Shown: positions 1 through 12,289 of the stretch, piece by piece
Layout: every line of letters starts with the position of its first letter
Position numbering within the stretch: position 1 is the first letter of the stretch
Origin: Tetrahymena thermophila SB210
Taxonomy: Eukaryota; Ciliophora; Oligohymenophorea; Hymenostomatida; Tetrahymenidae
Assembly (NCBI RefSeq): GCF_000189635.1
Contig: NW_002476290.1
Location: forward strand, 124,001-188,000
DNA length: 64,000 nucleotides
Direction: 5' to 3'
The notes under the pieces: generated by a model
Databases searched by the model: none
What the model was told of the DNA's origin: nothing
Seen by the model: the letters and a program-made list of their open reading frames with translations, nothing else
Made by a program: the position numbers and the translations under genes

Positions 1-1507
1 AGATATTTACTGGAATAATATTTGTTACAGAAAATTTTATTTAATTTCTAATTTTACTTAAGTAACATGTATTTAAAATACGAAATTAATTCAACTTGCA
101 TATGATATTTAAGATATCACTTATAATTATAATTCAATCAAAAATCTTTTACTATTTTATTCTCATAAAGCTATTATTAAATTTATCTCATTTTTAACAT
201 CTTTGCTTGAAATTAAAACTTGTTACACTTTCATTAATTAGATCCAATAAGCCATTTAAAATATAAATAAATAAATCTATAGCAATTTATTGATATTCTA
301 AAATATTTAAATAATAAAAAAGAATATAAAAAAATGATATCCTTAATTTTATCAAATTTTAGCGATTTAATTTTTTATCAAATCAGTGTATTTATTTACA
401 GGGGCTATAAAATTTAACAGATTTGAGTCATATTACATCAATATTTAAATTAATGCATTATTTTATTTTAAAATGTAATTAAATTAATCTATAAAAGGTT
501 TATATTATGTGCTTGCATTTGCTAATTTTAATTAAATTAGCCGCAAAAAGAGCTAAACTTAATTATAAAAAGCTAATATAGGATTAAGATAATTATTATT
601 TAGTGTAGGTCTCACTGTCTCATTTAGATAAAATATATCTAAGAATAAATTTATTACTAATTGTGCTATGTAAATAAATATTTTATATGATAATTTGCAC
701 GCATGAATAGAAAAAAATACTTAATCATAAAAAACTAATATAGAATTAAAATAATTATTATTTAATGTAGATCTAGTTGTTCTGTTTAGATAATATACAT
801 CTAAGAATAAATTTATTACTAATTATGCTATGTAAATAAATAAATACTTTATTAATTTGCACACATGAATGACATGCATGAATGTTAGTGAGAAAAATCA
901 ATAAATTCTTTTAAATATTTTATTTATTTAAAAAATATCCATTTCTTTAACAAGACACCATTTTTATAACTTAATCACTCTTTTTTTTCAACTTTTAGCA
1001 TTATCTGCTTAAGTTTGCAATCTGAGTCAAATATAGAGTCACTATCATGTTTTACTCCATTTTTAGTTTACATAAATTCGGATTCTTGGTCTATTTATAT
1101 TTGTTAATTTTTACGTTCTTAAATAAAAAAATGTAATTTAAATGCTGAAATTATTTAGGATTTTGTTAAATTTACTATGAATAATTATAAAAATAATCAT
1201 ACATATTTATTTTTAGATTGACTTGTTTACAAATTTACTAAAAAAATTTGATTACTTTCATCTCAAAGTATTTTTTATCAAAAAAAATTTAGTTGAATAA
1301 ATATTTTGAATAGTGTTTTAATTGTAATCTAATTTATAAAATTAGCTTCAAAATTTAAGTAAATAACATCAGGTGTTCGTACCAACTCAGATAAACTTTA
1401 CAAAAAATTGGTTTACAATTATTCAAATAATTTATAGGAAATTTTTAAGATTTGTCATATAATTATTAGTAACCTGATATACTAAATATCTATCTAACTA
1501 GAAGTTC
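1..1507. other. AT-rich flank with no recognised gene
   Basis: No convincing coding region is seen on either strand in the ciliate code. The stretch holds one diverged tandem duplication (listed separately, about 558-880). Its right end is the 3' side of the minus-strand Pmp-like gene. Confidence 0.5.
558..880. repeat. two-copy diverged tandem repeat, period about 162 bp
   Basis: The copy starting near 558 (cttaattataaaaagctaat) recurs near 720 (cttaatcataaaaaactaat). The two then run parallel through 'aagaataaatttattacta', 'gctatgtaaataaata' and 'atttgcac.catgaat'. Differences are substitutions and small indels, so this is an old duplication. No function is visible. Confidence 0.8.
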
Positions 1508-4500
1508 TCAAATGAAAGTATTCCAAAAAATTTTATACGAGTAGGGGGATAGGTGGGGAGAGATTATAAATTATAAAAGCAATAACATTTTTGAATATTT
1601 TAAAATTAGACTTTCTTATTTTTGTACATATATAATTTAATTTAATTTACCTGTTGAGAGACCCATATTCTTTGTCGACTTATTCCAATTATCACTGCTA
1701 GTTTCTCTTAGAGAAATAATATTTTCTTTAGGATCAAATAAGACCGGCTCATATTTCAAGCTATAACTTTCTGAATCAGAATGCTATTTTATTTTCATCA
1801 TCACCATCGAAACTTACCCAGAAACGATAAGTTTCTTCACTAAACTCCAATGCATAGACACCTTTATTGTATTCACTCTTTTTTTTAATATAAACGTAAA
1901 TCTTGGGAATGTCCTTCTTAAAGAGTCTTCGATTTTTCTTACATATCTATGATGCTCTATCAGAGCATATATAGAAAGATAAATGTACTTAAATACAAAG
2001 TAAAAATTTATTATCTGTATGAGAAAAATTATGAATCCCATCAAATAACTGGGTTATTGCCAAAAATAAGTTTATAGGTTGACATCATTTTGCCTTTAGG
2101 CTAGATTATCATAAATCAATGAGAGAAAAATAGTAAACATAGCAATAAAAATACTTTCTGACTCTAAGTAATTAATTTAGTTGGACAAAAAAGGTTAAAA
2201 TTTTATCAATATTGTTTCATAGCTGATCAGTACAAATAAGCAGGTTAATCCACTTATGCTTTTTTCTTCATAAAATTCAGTCGATAGAAAGGCAATTAAA
2301 ATGCGAACGACTAATCTAATGAACTCCCAATAAAAAAAATTTTCTTTGTATTCAGTATATAAAAAGCGAAATTTAAATTGCATTTTTATTTTTACAAAAA
2401 GTTGTGATTTTCTTTTCCATAAAAATGTCACAAGCCCAACTGGTATGACTAAAATCCATAAAACAAGAAGAGGATACATGAGGAAGTACCTATATGCTAC
2501 TAATGTCTAATTATCACAACTCATTGATAAATCCAAATAAGCAAATGAGTTAGAGCCTATCTGTCTACAAGCTTGGGCTTCAAGCAAAAACAACACAATG
2601 TTGAACTGAAGCAAACTGATAAGTGCATAAAATATTGTTGTAAACAAAGAATAGCGTCTCTATAGCGATGATATCTTTCCAAATATAAATAAAATGCCAA
2701 AGACGACTGCTATAATAAGGATAAAACAGAATGGCAAAAGTGCAACAATTAAAAGCTTAATTAATATAAATAGTTTAAATTATTTTTTAGAGAGAAAATT
2801 TTACCTTCTAAAAAAGAATATTTGATTGAGATGTTTAATTTAGAAAGCAGTCAAAAGATATCAAAGACTCATTCACTGGCTAACTCATGGTATCCATGAC
2901 AATACTAAAAAATCCGTATGGTCTCACTTAAAATAATGCAATCACCTAAGAAATCTATAAGAAACTCAAAAACAGCTTAGCATAAATTCCAAATAAATTT
3001 TGTTTGATGATTGAATTCCCAAAAATACCTAATCCTATTTTTCTCATATAATTACCTAGAATCGTATTAAGAGTATTTTTATAAGCACTTCTACAAACAA
3101 TAGCTGAAAAGATCATTATAGCTAAAAAGGTTAGCACTAATTTAACAGTGTTATATGAAATATCTGAGCATAAAGAACATTAATAGTTATGGTTTTCAGT
3201 ATATGACTAATTCCAATATTACCCTAAATATATTTAAATAAAATTGTAAAAATTAATAAATATAATTAATTAATTACCAGCCAAATCGCATTGCTCACAC
3301 AAAGGACCAATGTGTCCTTTTTAACAAATCTAATTACCATAAAACTGACCTCCTAAGCAAGACATTTTAGAGTTAGAGCACTCTAAAATATCTGAAGAAG
3401 TTTCAGATTCTCTCCAAAATCCTTATTCCAAAATGAGCACATTTCTATAAGATTCATTAACACCTTTGAATAAAAAGTTAAAGAAAATGATTATAAATTA
3501 TACGAAATTAAAATATGCTATTCAGAAATAAATTTCATTAAGTATTTTATCAAATTAAATAATTGTATTTAGATGCTTTAAATAAAGAATTAATAAAATT
3601 ATACTTAATTTTTAAATATTATAAAAAAATTTGATAAAATTAGAATAAACTATCCAGAAATTAATATCTATAAATATTTTGTGAAGTTAAATAATTTTAA
3701 ATTGTAGATTGATGCTTTAACAATAAATTAATAAAATTATATTTATTTACTTAAATTTTTTTGTTTGAAATCATAATCTAAATTTTTTATTTGAAGTTTT
3801 TTATTTCATAAAATTAAACAATTTCAATTGTTGGTAAAATTTTAAAGTTTAAGTATTTAATAAATAAAGAATTAATATTATAATTTATATTATAATGTTT
3901 AAATTTTATAGATTTAAATCATCAATTTTAAAAATTTATTTTATTTATAGTTTTAAAAAATTATATTTCTATTCAAAAATGAGATAATTTTAATTTCATT
4001 TACCTTTTGTTGGAATAGGTAGACAAGACTTAACACTATAAGGATTTTGAAAGCTGAATGTGTGGTTTGGACAAGAAAAACACAAAGGAAGACCTCCTTG
4101 TGAAATATAGACTTCTCCTACAACACACTCCCTAAATTCCCATATAATTTAAATATTTTTAACGGAAGCTATTTATGGAAAAATTTGTAGAGTTGTATTT
4201 AGTGTAATGTTAGGCCTAAAGTTAATTTAGTATATCAGCTCGAAAGAACCATCTGGAGTTTATTCCAAAGAAGTAATTTGATTGGTTACATCTTCTATTT
4301 TTTCTGATGGAAGAATATTTGTTTGGTTGTTTATTTATAATTATGCAAAATAGCTTTATGAATATTGTGTGCTTTGAATTTCAGTAAGATTCGGATAAAT
4401 TTGAATATTTTTTGGTTAATAAATCATCTAATTTTTATTATCATCAGATAGTATTAAATTTAATTTAACAAAAGAATTTGATTTAACATTTTTAACTTTG

Positions 4501-7335
4501 TAAGTTTTAAAAATATTTTCTTAATATATTTACAGTTCTTCTATTTATAAAATTTATGAGTTATTATTTTAAAACTCTTGATCAATTTCAGTAGCACTCA
4601 CCAATTTTATATCTTAAATATCTTAAAAAATTGTATTTCCAGATTGGCTAGCTTCGTTACCTGTAATAATTTAATCGATGTTCTATAATTTTTTATCATC
4701 TATTGATAAATTCATAATCATTTAACAAAAAAATGCTCCTCCAAAAGCAGCAGAATTTTAAGTAATTTAGGTGACTGGATCTGATTAAATTATTCCTTAA
4801 ATAACTAATTATATTTTTTAAAATTTAATTTAATTTATTTGGTTTTGCCTTTTAATAAATTATAAAAATGGGTCAAGGCTATTTATAAAGGATAAATTGA
4901 ACTTTTGAAGTTATTCGGGTAAAAAGTTTTCAAAGATAAATTAATATGTAATTTGGTTGACAAATTAAATAATGTAAGCTGTTGAATCGAATTGATTTAA
5001 ATTAAAATATTAAGTAAAAATAAAAATGGTATAATAAATTTTAATTAAATATTCAAAAATAAATGTATAATTGATTACTTTGAAAACAATAAGTTAAACT
5101 TAAAAAAATATTTTTTTAAAAGATTGTTTTCGAAAATAAAATTTATGTTTTAATTATGGTAAAAAAAATATTTTTAATTAAATTTACTAACGTCGTAAGC
5201 AATGTTAAATCCAAAAACACCTCCTACTTTAGCATAATTCTAAACAAATTATGAGCCATTTATGTTTATTTCTTCTATTTATTATTAAGTATAAATCACA
5301 CCACCTGTAGAGAAAACAGCAGAATTCTACTTAAATTTAGATAAGTAGAAGTTCAGCTATTACAAAATTTTTAGAGAAGCAAGTATTCCTCCACTTTATA
5401 AGGCCATATTTTCATTAAACTCACTCATCATAAAACTTAAAATCTAAATTTGATCTATACTGAAAATACCTCCATTTTAAAGTACTTTATTCATAAACAT
5501 TGTGCTTTGAATTACAACTAATTAGTCAGAAATAACTTTTCCAGAAAAAACACCACCTGATTAAAGAGCTTAATTAGAGATAAAATTACTGCTATCAATA
5601 AATATGTACTATATTTCCTAAAAGAATACTACTCCTCCATTTATTGAAGCTGTATTATTAAAAAAGTTTGATTACTAAATTTTAAGACTCGTTAAGTAAT
5701 CCATATTAATAGCCCCTCCATTCCCTTAGGCTACACATATTCCTTAGTTATATGTAAAGTTAGATTTTATTATTACAAAAGTGGACTCTCTTGTATTAGT
5801 CCTAGCAGTTATTGCAGCCCCATAATATGCTATATTCTAACTAAAAGTAGATTCTTCTGCCCTAAATGAATTGATATTCATAACTTCTAAAGCTCCTCCA
5901 ATATTGTCTTTTATAATTCAAAAAATTCTCATTAAAACTAAAAAATTTCTCAATTTTCAAAGATATTTAAAAATCAGTGAACAAACTTAAAATAAAATAA
6001 AATAAATTTACTCTCAAAAATATAATTTTTTATAAAAAAATAATAAAATTGATGTAAAAAAGCATTACTTATAAATTTAGAACTTAATATTATCACAGAA
6101 GGAAAATCTAACTGAATAGCTTTGTAAGAACTGATTCTTTTAGGGTTAATTTTTAGTATATTTTAATTATCAGATGAACCACTTTCAATTAGAGTGATAT
6201 TATTAAAAAGAGCTTAAGCCCTGAAATCTTTTGAAGAGGCCTTGAATATTCCTCCTCTATATTAATCACTAAAAATATTCTGTCTAATATAAAAACTAGT
6301 CAAAATTATTTATTAGCTCTAAGTAGATTAGAATAAAACGTATCCCTACTGGGCATAGTTAAGTTAAGCATTTACAGAAGATATTTGCAAATTATCCACA
6401 ACATCGATATTAAAAAGAGAACATTTTAGTTTAGATATGCAATAAACTATGTTTTGGAGGATAGTTAAGTCATACATATTGAGACTTTTAGGATTTTAGA
6501 TATTAAATAGAGATGTCTTATATAAGCTATTATCAATAATTCGGAAATTGTTTAGGTTAACACTATTAGAATAGTATATAGAAATAAATGGATAGTCTCC
6601 TAAGATATCTAAATCTTGTATTTCGAATTAGCTTATCTAAATATTATTAGCAGCTAAACAACTAAGAAACACTTAAGAGTAATATAAGACTTCAACATTT
6701 TGAATGGAGAGTATATCACCTTATTAGAAATTAAATAAATTCATCTAAGGCACTATATTGCCGCTAGATAAAACATTAATTTTAATATCTTATATTTTTA
6801 TTTATTTGTAATTGCTCACTTTTATCCAAAAAGAGCCAAGGTAACATTCATTTATACATGGAAGGTAGATTGATCCTCCTTGAGCTTAGATAGTTATGTT
6901 TTATATTAGAACTGATTCCACAGTTTATATAGTAATAGGGTTAAGTATTATAGTGTCATATATAAATAAGTCTTTGATTATTATTTGATTTACTGTTTCA
7001 ACTTAAAATGTATTATTAAAGAAGGTAAGTTTAGAATTTGGGTCATCTTTTATACTTTCTTACAGTTAATTGGCGATATTATTTTTTATTTCCTCAGTCA
7101 GTTCTTGGTTAATTTCAACTAAACATTGAATATCTTATTTGTTTTCATTTTATTTTTACACAATTTTATTTTCTAATCTCAATTTATTTTTTTCAATAGA
7201 ACCAAAATTATTTTATGAATAATATTGTTATTATGTTGGTATATTATTTTATTTTTCTTATTCTACTGTTTCTCCTAAAGAACTTAAATTTAAATAAAGT
7301 AGAACAATTAATAACTTAAAAAATTTAAGCTTCAT
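1508..7335 (-). CDS. large Pmp-repeat membrane protein, paralogue of the 19-30 kb gene
   Basis: The ATG at 7335 begins MKLKFFKLLIVLLYLNLSS, a clear signal peptide. A Gln/Asn-rich segment follows, then a long repeat region in which GG[AVI] motifs alternate with FxxN motifs (for example SNFFNNTASINGG and SEFNENMALQSGG, roughly 5.1-5.9 kb). That pattern is typical of Pmp beta-helix repeats. Next comes a Cys-rich module (CFSCPNHTFSFQNP, GFWRESE, GHIGPLCEQCD), then several hydrophobic segments and a cytoplasmic tail (about 3.2-1.5 kb). It contains many in-frame TAA/TAG Gln codons and several introns; two are well defined, 3464-4003 and one with its donor at 3277. The end at TGA 1508-1510 is the least certain part. 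It probably sits in the plasma membrane or secretory pathway with the repeats outside the cell. Substrate and function are unknown. Confidence 0.85.
3464..4003 (-). repeat. 540-nt intron of the Pmp-like gene, filled by a diverged tandem repeat
   Basis: The intron lies between exons ending ...LPIPTK and starting GVNESYRNV, with GTAAAT donor and CAAAG acceptor in matching phase 1. Inside it, segments near 3505-3640 and 3646-3760 align (attaaataatt, agatgctttaa, aataaaattatactta), with a weaker third copy near 3820-3890. It is longer than the roughly 50-130-nt introns common elsewhere in the window. Confidence 0.6.
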
Positions 7336-7645
7336 TTTATTTTAACTTACTAATCTAAAAAAGGAAATTTGCCTAAAGTTAATTTCAAGAAACAAAGAAA
7401 AGGTTAAGATTTCTTTTATAAATAATCAAATCAATATTAATAGCAAAATGAAAGCTAAACCTTCATACAACATAAATAAAAAGAATTAAATATAAAATCA
7501 ATCTTATGATAAAAAGTATTTGATAAACAAAATGCAGTTAAAGAAAGCAAAATTATATTATAAAAAAATAGAAAAATGGTGTTTTTTATCAAAAATAAAA
7601 TAAATAAATAAATGATTGAATGAAAGAAAGTTCAATAAATAATGA

Positions 7646-8164
7646 TTCGTTTACAAAGCTATCTAATTAATTAAAAAAATATTCAAGAAGTGTGAAGAAT
7701 TTTTGAAATTAGCTTATAAATCTGTAAAATAAGTAAATTTGGAAAATTTGGGTGAATTAATAATAAGTAGAATATAATATCTGTTTAGAATACTTAAATT
7801 CAAGAGAAAGTTTTTTCACTGTAATATAAATTATATTTAAATAATTAAAGATGGTAACTTTGAAATATAAGCATAACCTAATATGTGATGCATTAATTAG
7901 TATGACTTATATGTAGATTGTGTGGCTTTTAAGATTGTAAAGCAAAAATATTAATTAAATACGCTTAACATTTTGAAATTATATCATTTATTTGGTATCA
8001 TTCATTCTGATAAAATATAATTAATTGTGTAGATTTATTGGCTGCATTTGCTAAATAAGATTAATTAATTTTATCCATCTAGATATAATCAAAACATAGT
8101 TCTAAAAAGAATAGTAATAGAGTTGATAGTAAGAGTAAGAAGTAAAATAATAAAATAAATATGA
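7646..8164 (+). pseudogene. 172-codon reading frame interrupted by one TGA, possible gene relic
   Basis: In the ciliate code one frame stays open from 7646 to the TGA at 8162-8164 except for a single TGA at 7886-7888. Both halves look protein-like (KKCEEFLKLAYKSV before it, YDLYVDCVAFKIVKQKYQ after it), and no in-frame ATG lies at the left end. A GIIHSD segment faintly recalls the kinase HRD loop, but this is too weak to name a family. It could be a decayed gene, an exon pair with an unseen intron, or chance in AT-rich DNA. Confidence 0.3.
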
Positions 8165-8638
8165 ATTTATAGATATATACAGTTTCTAAGTTTTTAAATT
8201 ATAATTTTTAATTTATTGTATACATTTTATTAAATTATATCATTTTTAATTATGAGTTGGATGATTATTTGGTTATTAAATTAGTTTTTTTTGTTTGTTA
8301 GTTATTAAGTGAATGATTTGTTTAATATTTTTTCTTTTGACAATTAATAAATCCGATTTTCAAAAGAAAATAACTTGGAGTATATTTTTAATTCTTCAAA
8401 AGATTTAAAAGTGTTTTTATTTTTGTGTAATCAACAGATTTTTCTTTTTCTAATTATAATTTAGTCAATTAATTTCCTTACTTTATCTAGATTGAGAAAT
8501 CCAAAACAAAACTCTTTTTTACATCATCAAATAGAAAGCTAAATTGAATTATGAAACGACTTTAGTGGGTTTCTTTATAGAATAGAAAAAGAATTCTTAT
8601 TAAAATTATAATTGCACTTTACAGGAGGCTTTAATAAT
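8165..8638. other. gap with no recognised feature
   Basis: AT-rich sequence between the relic ORF and the 3' end of the MGC-start gene. Nothing further is seen. Confidence 0.5.
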
Positions 8639-9172
8639 TCAATTTAAGTTTGAAATGAGCTTTTTTAAATGAACATTAACCTTTTTGAGGTTAAGCTCTT
8701 CAGCTTGAAATAAAGGCTCTACTTTATTTAGAAAACCTTCTGTATATTTAAATCTAAATTTTTTACAAGCCCAAATCAAGCTTATTAAATATTCTTCTAC
8801 TTTAGGTTCATCCTTTAACTCTTTATCGAAGAGTTAGTATGACCTCTCTTGTATTTCATCAGCAAGATTTATCAAAAGTTTCAATATTTCTACTTTATCT
8901 TCTAATTTTGAATTTGCTTTGATATCTGGTTCTTATGATTTTATTTGGTTCATTATTTAATTGCATTCATTCTAAAGGAATATCTTCATTCCTACACAAG
9001 ATTATTCTAAAATTGAAATACGATTCACTGAAATGTCTTCATGATCGCATTCGTCTACAGTGGATTAACTTCTACTCTAGGGTGAACTCTTTGGTTTTTC
9101 TTCATTTGAAGTATTAATTTCTTTTCTATTTTTAAGTTGCAATTGTTAAGGTTTACCACTTGCGCAGCCCAT
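8639..9172 (-). CDS. small MGCASGK-start protein, probably lipid-anchored
   Basis: One uninterrupted ciliate-code ORF of 177 residues runs from ATG 9172 to TGA 8639, with about ten TAA/TAG Gln codons. The N-terminus MGCASGK has Gly2 and Cys3, the usual context for N-myristoylation followed by palmitoylation, so it is probably attached to the cytoplasmic face of a membrane. Residues 1-55 are Ser/Lys/Gln-rich and likely disordered. The rest is amphipathic and helical (LEDKVEILKLLINLADEIQ, FLNKVEPLFQAEELNL). No known domain is recognised, so the function is unknown. No intron is needed. Confidence 0.75.
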
Positions 9173-9247
9173 TTTTTTTATAGATAATTTTAATTTGTTT
9201 ATTTTTTTTAATTATTATTTGTTTATTAAAATATTGAAGGTTTTCAA

Positions 9248-9882
9248 ATGTAAGTAAGCTCCTATTTAAAAAATTTCGTGTTCTAATTGAAAAAAAGAAA
9301 GGATATAAGAATATTGTTCATATATGAAAATAAATCTCAAGATAAAAACATAATAATTATTAGAAAAGTAAACACTTATCAGATTAAAATAAGATTTTTT
9401 GATTTGAGATCCTATAACTAGTAAGCATATTTTTTAATAAAACTATACTAATTGTATCTTTTGATTGGCTTACTTTTACAAGTATTTTGTTTTACACATC
9501 TAATTTTAGCTTTTTTATTTCAAAGTAAAATACTTAATTAGCAACTTAAATAAAAGGTCTTTATTATTAGAATTCATATCAAAAAATAATCAAATTTAAT
9601 GAATGTACACCAACTAATGTTGTAAAATTGGATGGAAACAGAATTGATTCATACAATATCAAAGTAGTATTTTTAAGTCTTCAATTGATTTAAAAAATAC
9701 ATATGAAAAATAAATATAAAAAGATAGAAGATGCAATTTTTAATTCAAACCAACTATTATTATTTTTTGTTAGTGAAAAATTTAAACCAGCTTAACTATA
9801 CGGAATTTAGAGCAAAGTAACTGTAACAATTAACATTTTCTTCATTCACCTTAAATTTATATTTTACGTTTCTCCAACATGA
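9248..9882 (+). CDS. hypothetical two-exon protein, about 181 aa
   Basis: ATG at 9248, exon 9248-9420, a GTAAGC..TTTTAG intron (9421-9509), exon 9510-9882, TGA at 9880. Phases match (2 then 1 nt) and the second exon reads like protein (IIKFNECTPTNVVKLDGNRI). The start itself (ATGTAAGTAAGC) also resembles a splice donor, so upstream exons are possible. It has no recognisable domain and could be a fragment of a decayed gene. Confidence 0.3.
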
Positions 9883-11044
9883 AAACTAAATTTCTTCTAT
9901 CTTTTTTTATTACAAATTTAAATGGTTTAAACAAACAAAAATTTTGAAATAATAATGAAAAAGTCAGTTCAAATTTTAAAAAATTCATTTTTACAATTTT
10001 AAAAAAGTTAAAAAAATAGAAATTATTTCTAAAAATAAAAGATACAGAGCTGGGATACAATTCAAAATAAAAAAAAAAACATAAATAAATTATTATAAAA
10101 GAATAAGTTAAACTAAAAATTTTGAAATAAAAAGTTACTAGCAAGTATTTTCATAAATTCAAAATAACATCTATGATTTTTTTATTTTATCTTCCTCGTA
10201 GTATTTTTTTAAGATCAAATATAATTTTGGAAGAATTATTTTGATAAAGTAAATACAAAAAATCTCTACAATTTATATAAATGAGGACAATTTCATTCAA
10301 TATAAACGCTCAATGAATTAATTTAATATTACCATTAAAAATAGAAAATAGATAATGCTAACATTTTAACAGAAATTAATTTTTCAATTTTTATAAATTT
10401 GCCATATATTTTCTATTGGAAATAGATTAATTTAATATGTAGATATTTTTTAAATAATTTGAAAGAAAGTATTTTAGAAATAGTCAAAAATACTATTCGT
10501 TCTATCAAATGTAAATTGCTATTGATTAAATTAAAAATAGCGCATAGCGCTTCTTACCTATATAAAAATGTAATAAAAGGAGATAATATATATGAAAATT
10601 ACTATTACCATTAATTTATAGTTTTATATTAAAAAATAAATTGATTAATATTGCTAAATTCAATTATTTACTTAAGGTTAGAAGTATTTACTATTCTAAA
10701 ACATATTGATTACTAAATTTGATTTATATGTTAAAAAAACATCTGCCTTATTTATGAAAAATGTAAAACCAATAGAACAATTATTTAACTCAAATATTAA
10801 ATTTGTAAAAAACATACGAGAACCATTCAAATACTTTTAATTTATCACTTAATTAAAATAAATAGACCATAAATACACCAACAATAAATATAAATATTTA
10901 AATGAAAAAAGTTAAATAGAAGTTCTCTATAATTTACTTGTTTATATTCTTTTTACTGAAAGAAAAAATTAGATTTTTTATCTTTCTAAAAAAATCTTGA
11001 AAATTAATTCAGTAATAAATTTAGAGTTTTTTGTAATCGCATAT
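9883..11044. other. AT-rich gap with one weak plus-strand ORF
   Basis: A 160-codon ciliate-code ORF (10592-11074, +) overlaps the 3' end of the REV7-like gene on the other strand. It has no recognisable domain, and ORFs of this length are expected by chance when TGA is the only stop and G is scarce. Nothing else is supported. Confidence 0.4.
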
Positions 11045-11875
11045 TCAATTTCCATAATCAACTATAATCAATGATAGTTCAGTAAAGTGTCCGATATCAA
11101 TTAGGCGTTTTCCTTCTTAATTTTATTAAAAATTTTCTAATTAACCGATTTAGAATTATTAACTATCCTGATTCAATTTTCTATTACTTTTTTCATTCAA
11201 GCTTTTCATAAAAGCTTATTCATCAATCATTACTACGCTATTAATTTGTATAAAATTTATATTTTTAATTTGCCAAAAATTGATAAAAAAGTTAGCAATT
11301 TATAAATACCTTTCGTTATTTTAGCTTGCGCTACTACTCTTTTCTTAATCCGTTATATTAATTACTTCCTTTTCTAAAATCCATTTTTCAAACAAACTCG
11401 CTTTTTGCTCTTTAGATTAAGCGTATTAGCCGTTTGTGATTATTTGCAGCTCAAAAGAATTAGCTTCATAGTTTTGCTAAAATTTAAAATTATTTTGTAA
11501 TTTTTAACTCATTTTATACAGCATACTCTTAAATATTTAATCTCTTTCAAATTAGCTAGGTAAGGAATCTATTTTCTCTAAAATTTTAGACTTATCAATT
11601 ACTAAATCAACATATTCTTTGATACTATCACTTTATATTAAATTAAGTCTAATTATAGAAATCGAATTTAGTAGCTACTTAGTATCTTCCACAAGTTAGT
11701 GTATATAGTCATATAATATGCCTTCCTTTACTACCTTAATTTAAAGACCAAACACAGTTCTCACTTGAAAAAATGTTTCAGGATACACATTTTTTAGATA
11801 AAGTGCATAATGAACGAATGATTCTATAAAATTAACAAAATCCTCTAAAAATTGGCCTTACCTGTTAAAAACCAT
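11045..11875 (-). CDS. REV7: REV7/MAD2L2-like HORMA-domain protein
   Basis: Single-exon ORF of 276 residues, ATG 11875 to TGA 11045. The N-terminal half follows the REV7 pattern closely: FVNFIESFVHYALYLKNVYP, then FFQVRTVFGLQIK and YIHQLVEDTKQLL. These correspond to the helix and strand block at the start of the HORMA fold, where human REV7 reads ...VHLILYVREVYP. REV7 is the accessory subunit of translesion polymerase zeta and also acts in end-protection and cell-cycle control. At 276 residues it exceeds the roughly 211 of the human protein because of Gln/Asn/Ser-rich inserts after residue 150. The C-terminal safety-belt region is poorly conserved, so a different HORMA subfamily (for example MAD2) cannot be fully excluded. 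It should act in the nucleus. Confidence 0.75.
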
Positions 11876-12289
11876 TTTTAATTGTCAAAATAAGAAATTT
11901 TTAGAATTTTGAAAGAATGTTTCTAAAATTATTTATTATGAATTAATTTCACACTGTATAAAAACTTTTTTAGTTTATTAATTAAAAAAATCATATAGAC
12001 TCAATTTTGATTTATCATTAAAAACGCGCAATATTTTTTAAAAATTCAAAACAAAACAAAAAATCAAATTAAAATATTTTTTTAACTTTTTTATTTTTTT
12101 GCAATTTAAATAATAAAGTTAAATTCTATTTAATAATTAAAGGCTTTTTTTAAATTAAAATTTTTCATACTATCAGTTTGTCAGTTGGTCAATATTAACA
12201 TATTATTTATCAAATGACATAAAAAAAACATATTTATCATTTAAGATAGAATTTATCATTAATTTGATTTTTTTAAAATAATTTTTTCC
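11876..12289. other. gap with no recognised feature
   Basis: AT-rich spacer between the 3' end of the peroxiredoxin gene and the start of the REV7-like gene. It presumably holds the promoter of the latter, but no motif stands out. Confidence 0.5.

Noticed and set aside
1771-1990. Alternative minus-strand frame over the end of the first Pmp-like gene reading FKKDIPKIYVYIKKKSEYNK.. to an acidic end and TGA
   Set aside because: It looks protein-like but has no start and lies inside the frame that aligns with the membrane tail of the 19-30 kb paralogue; treated as coincidence.
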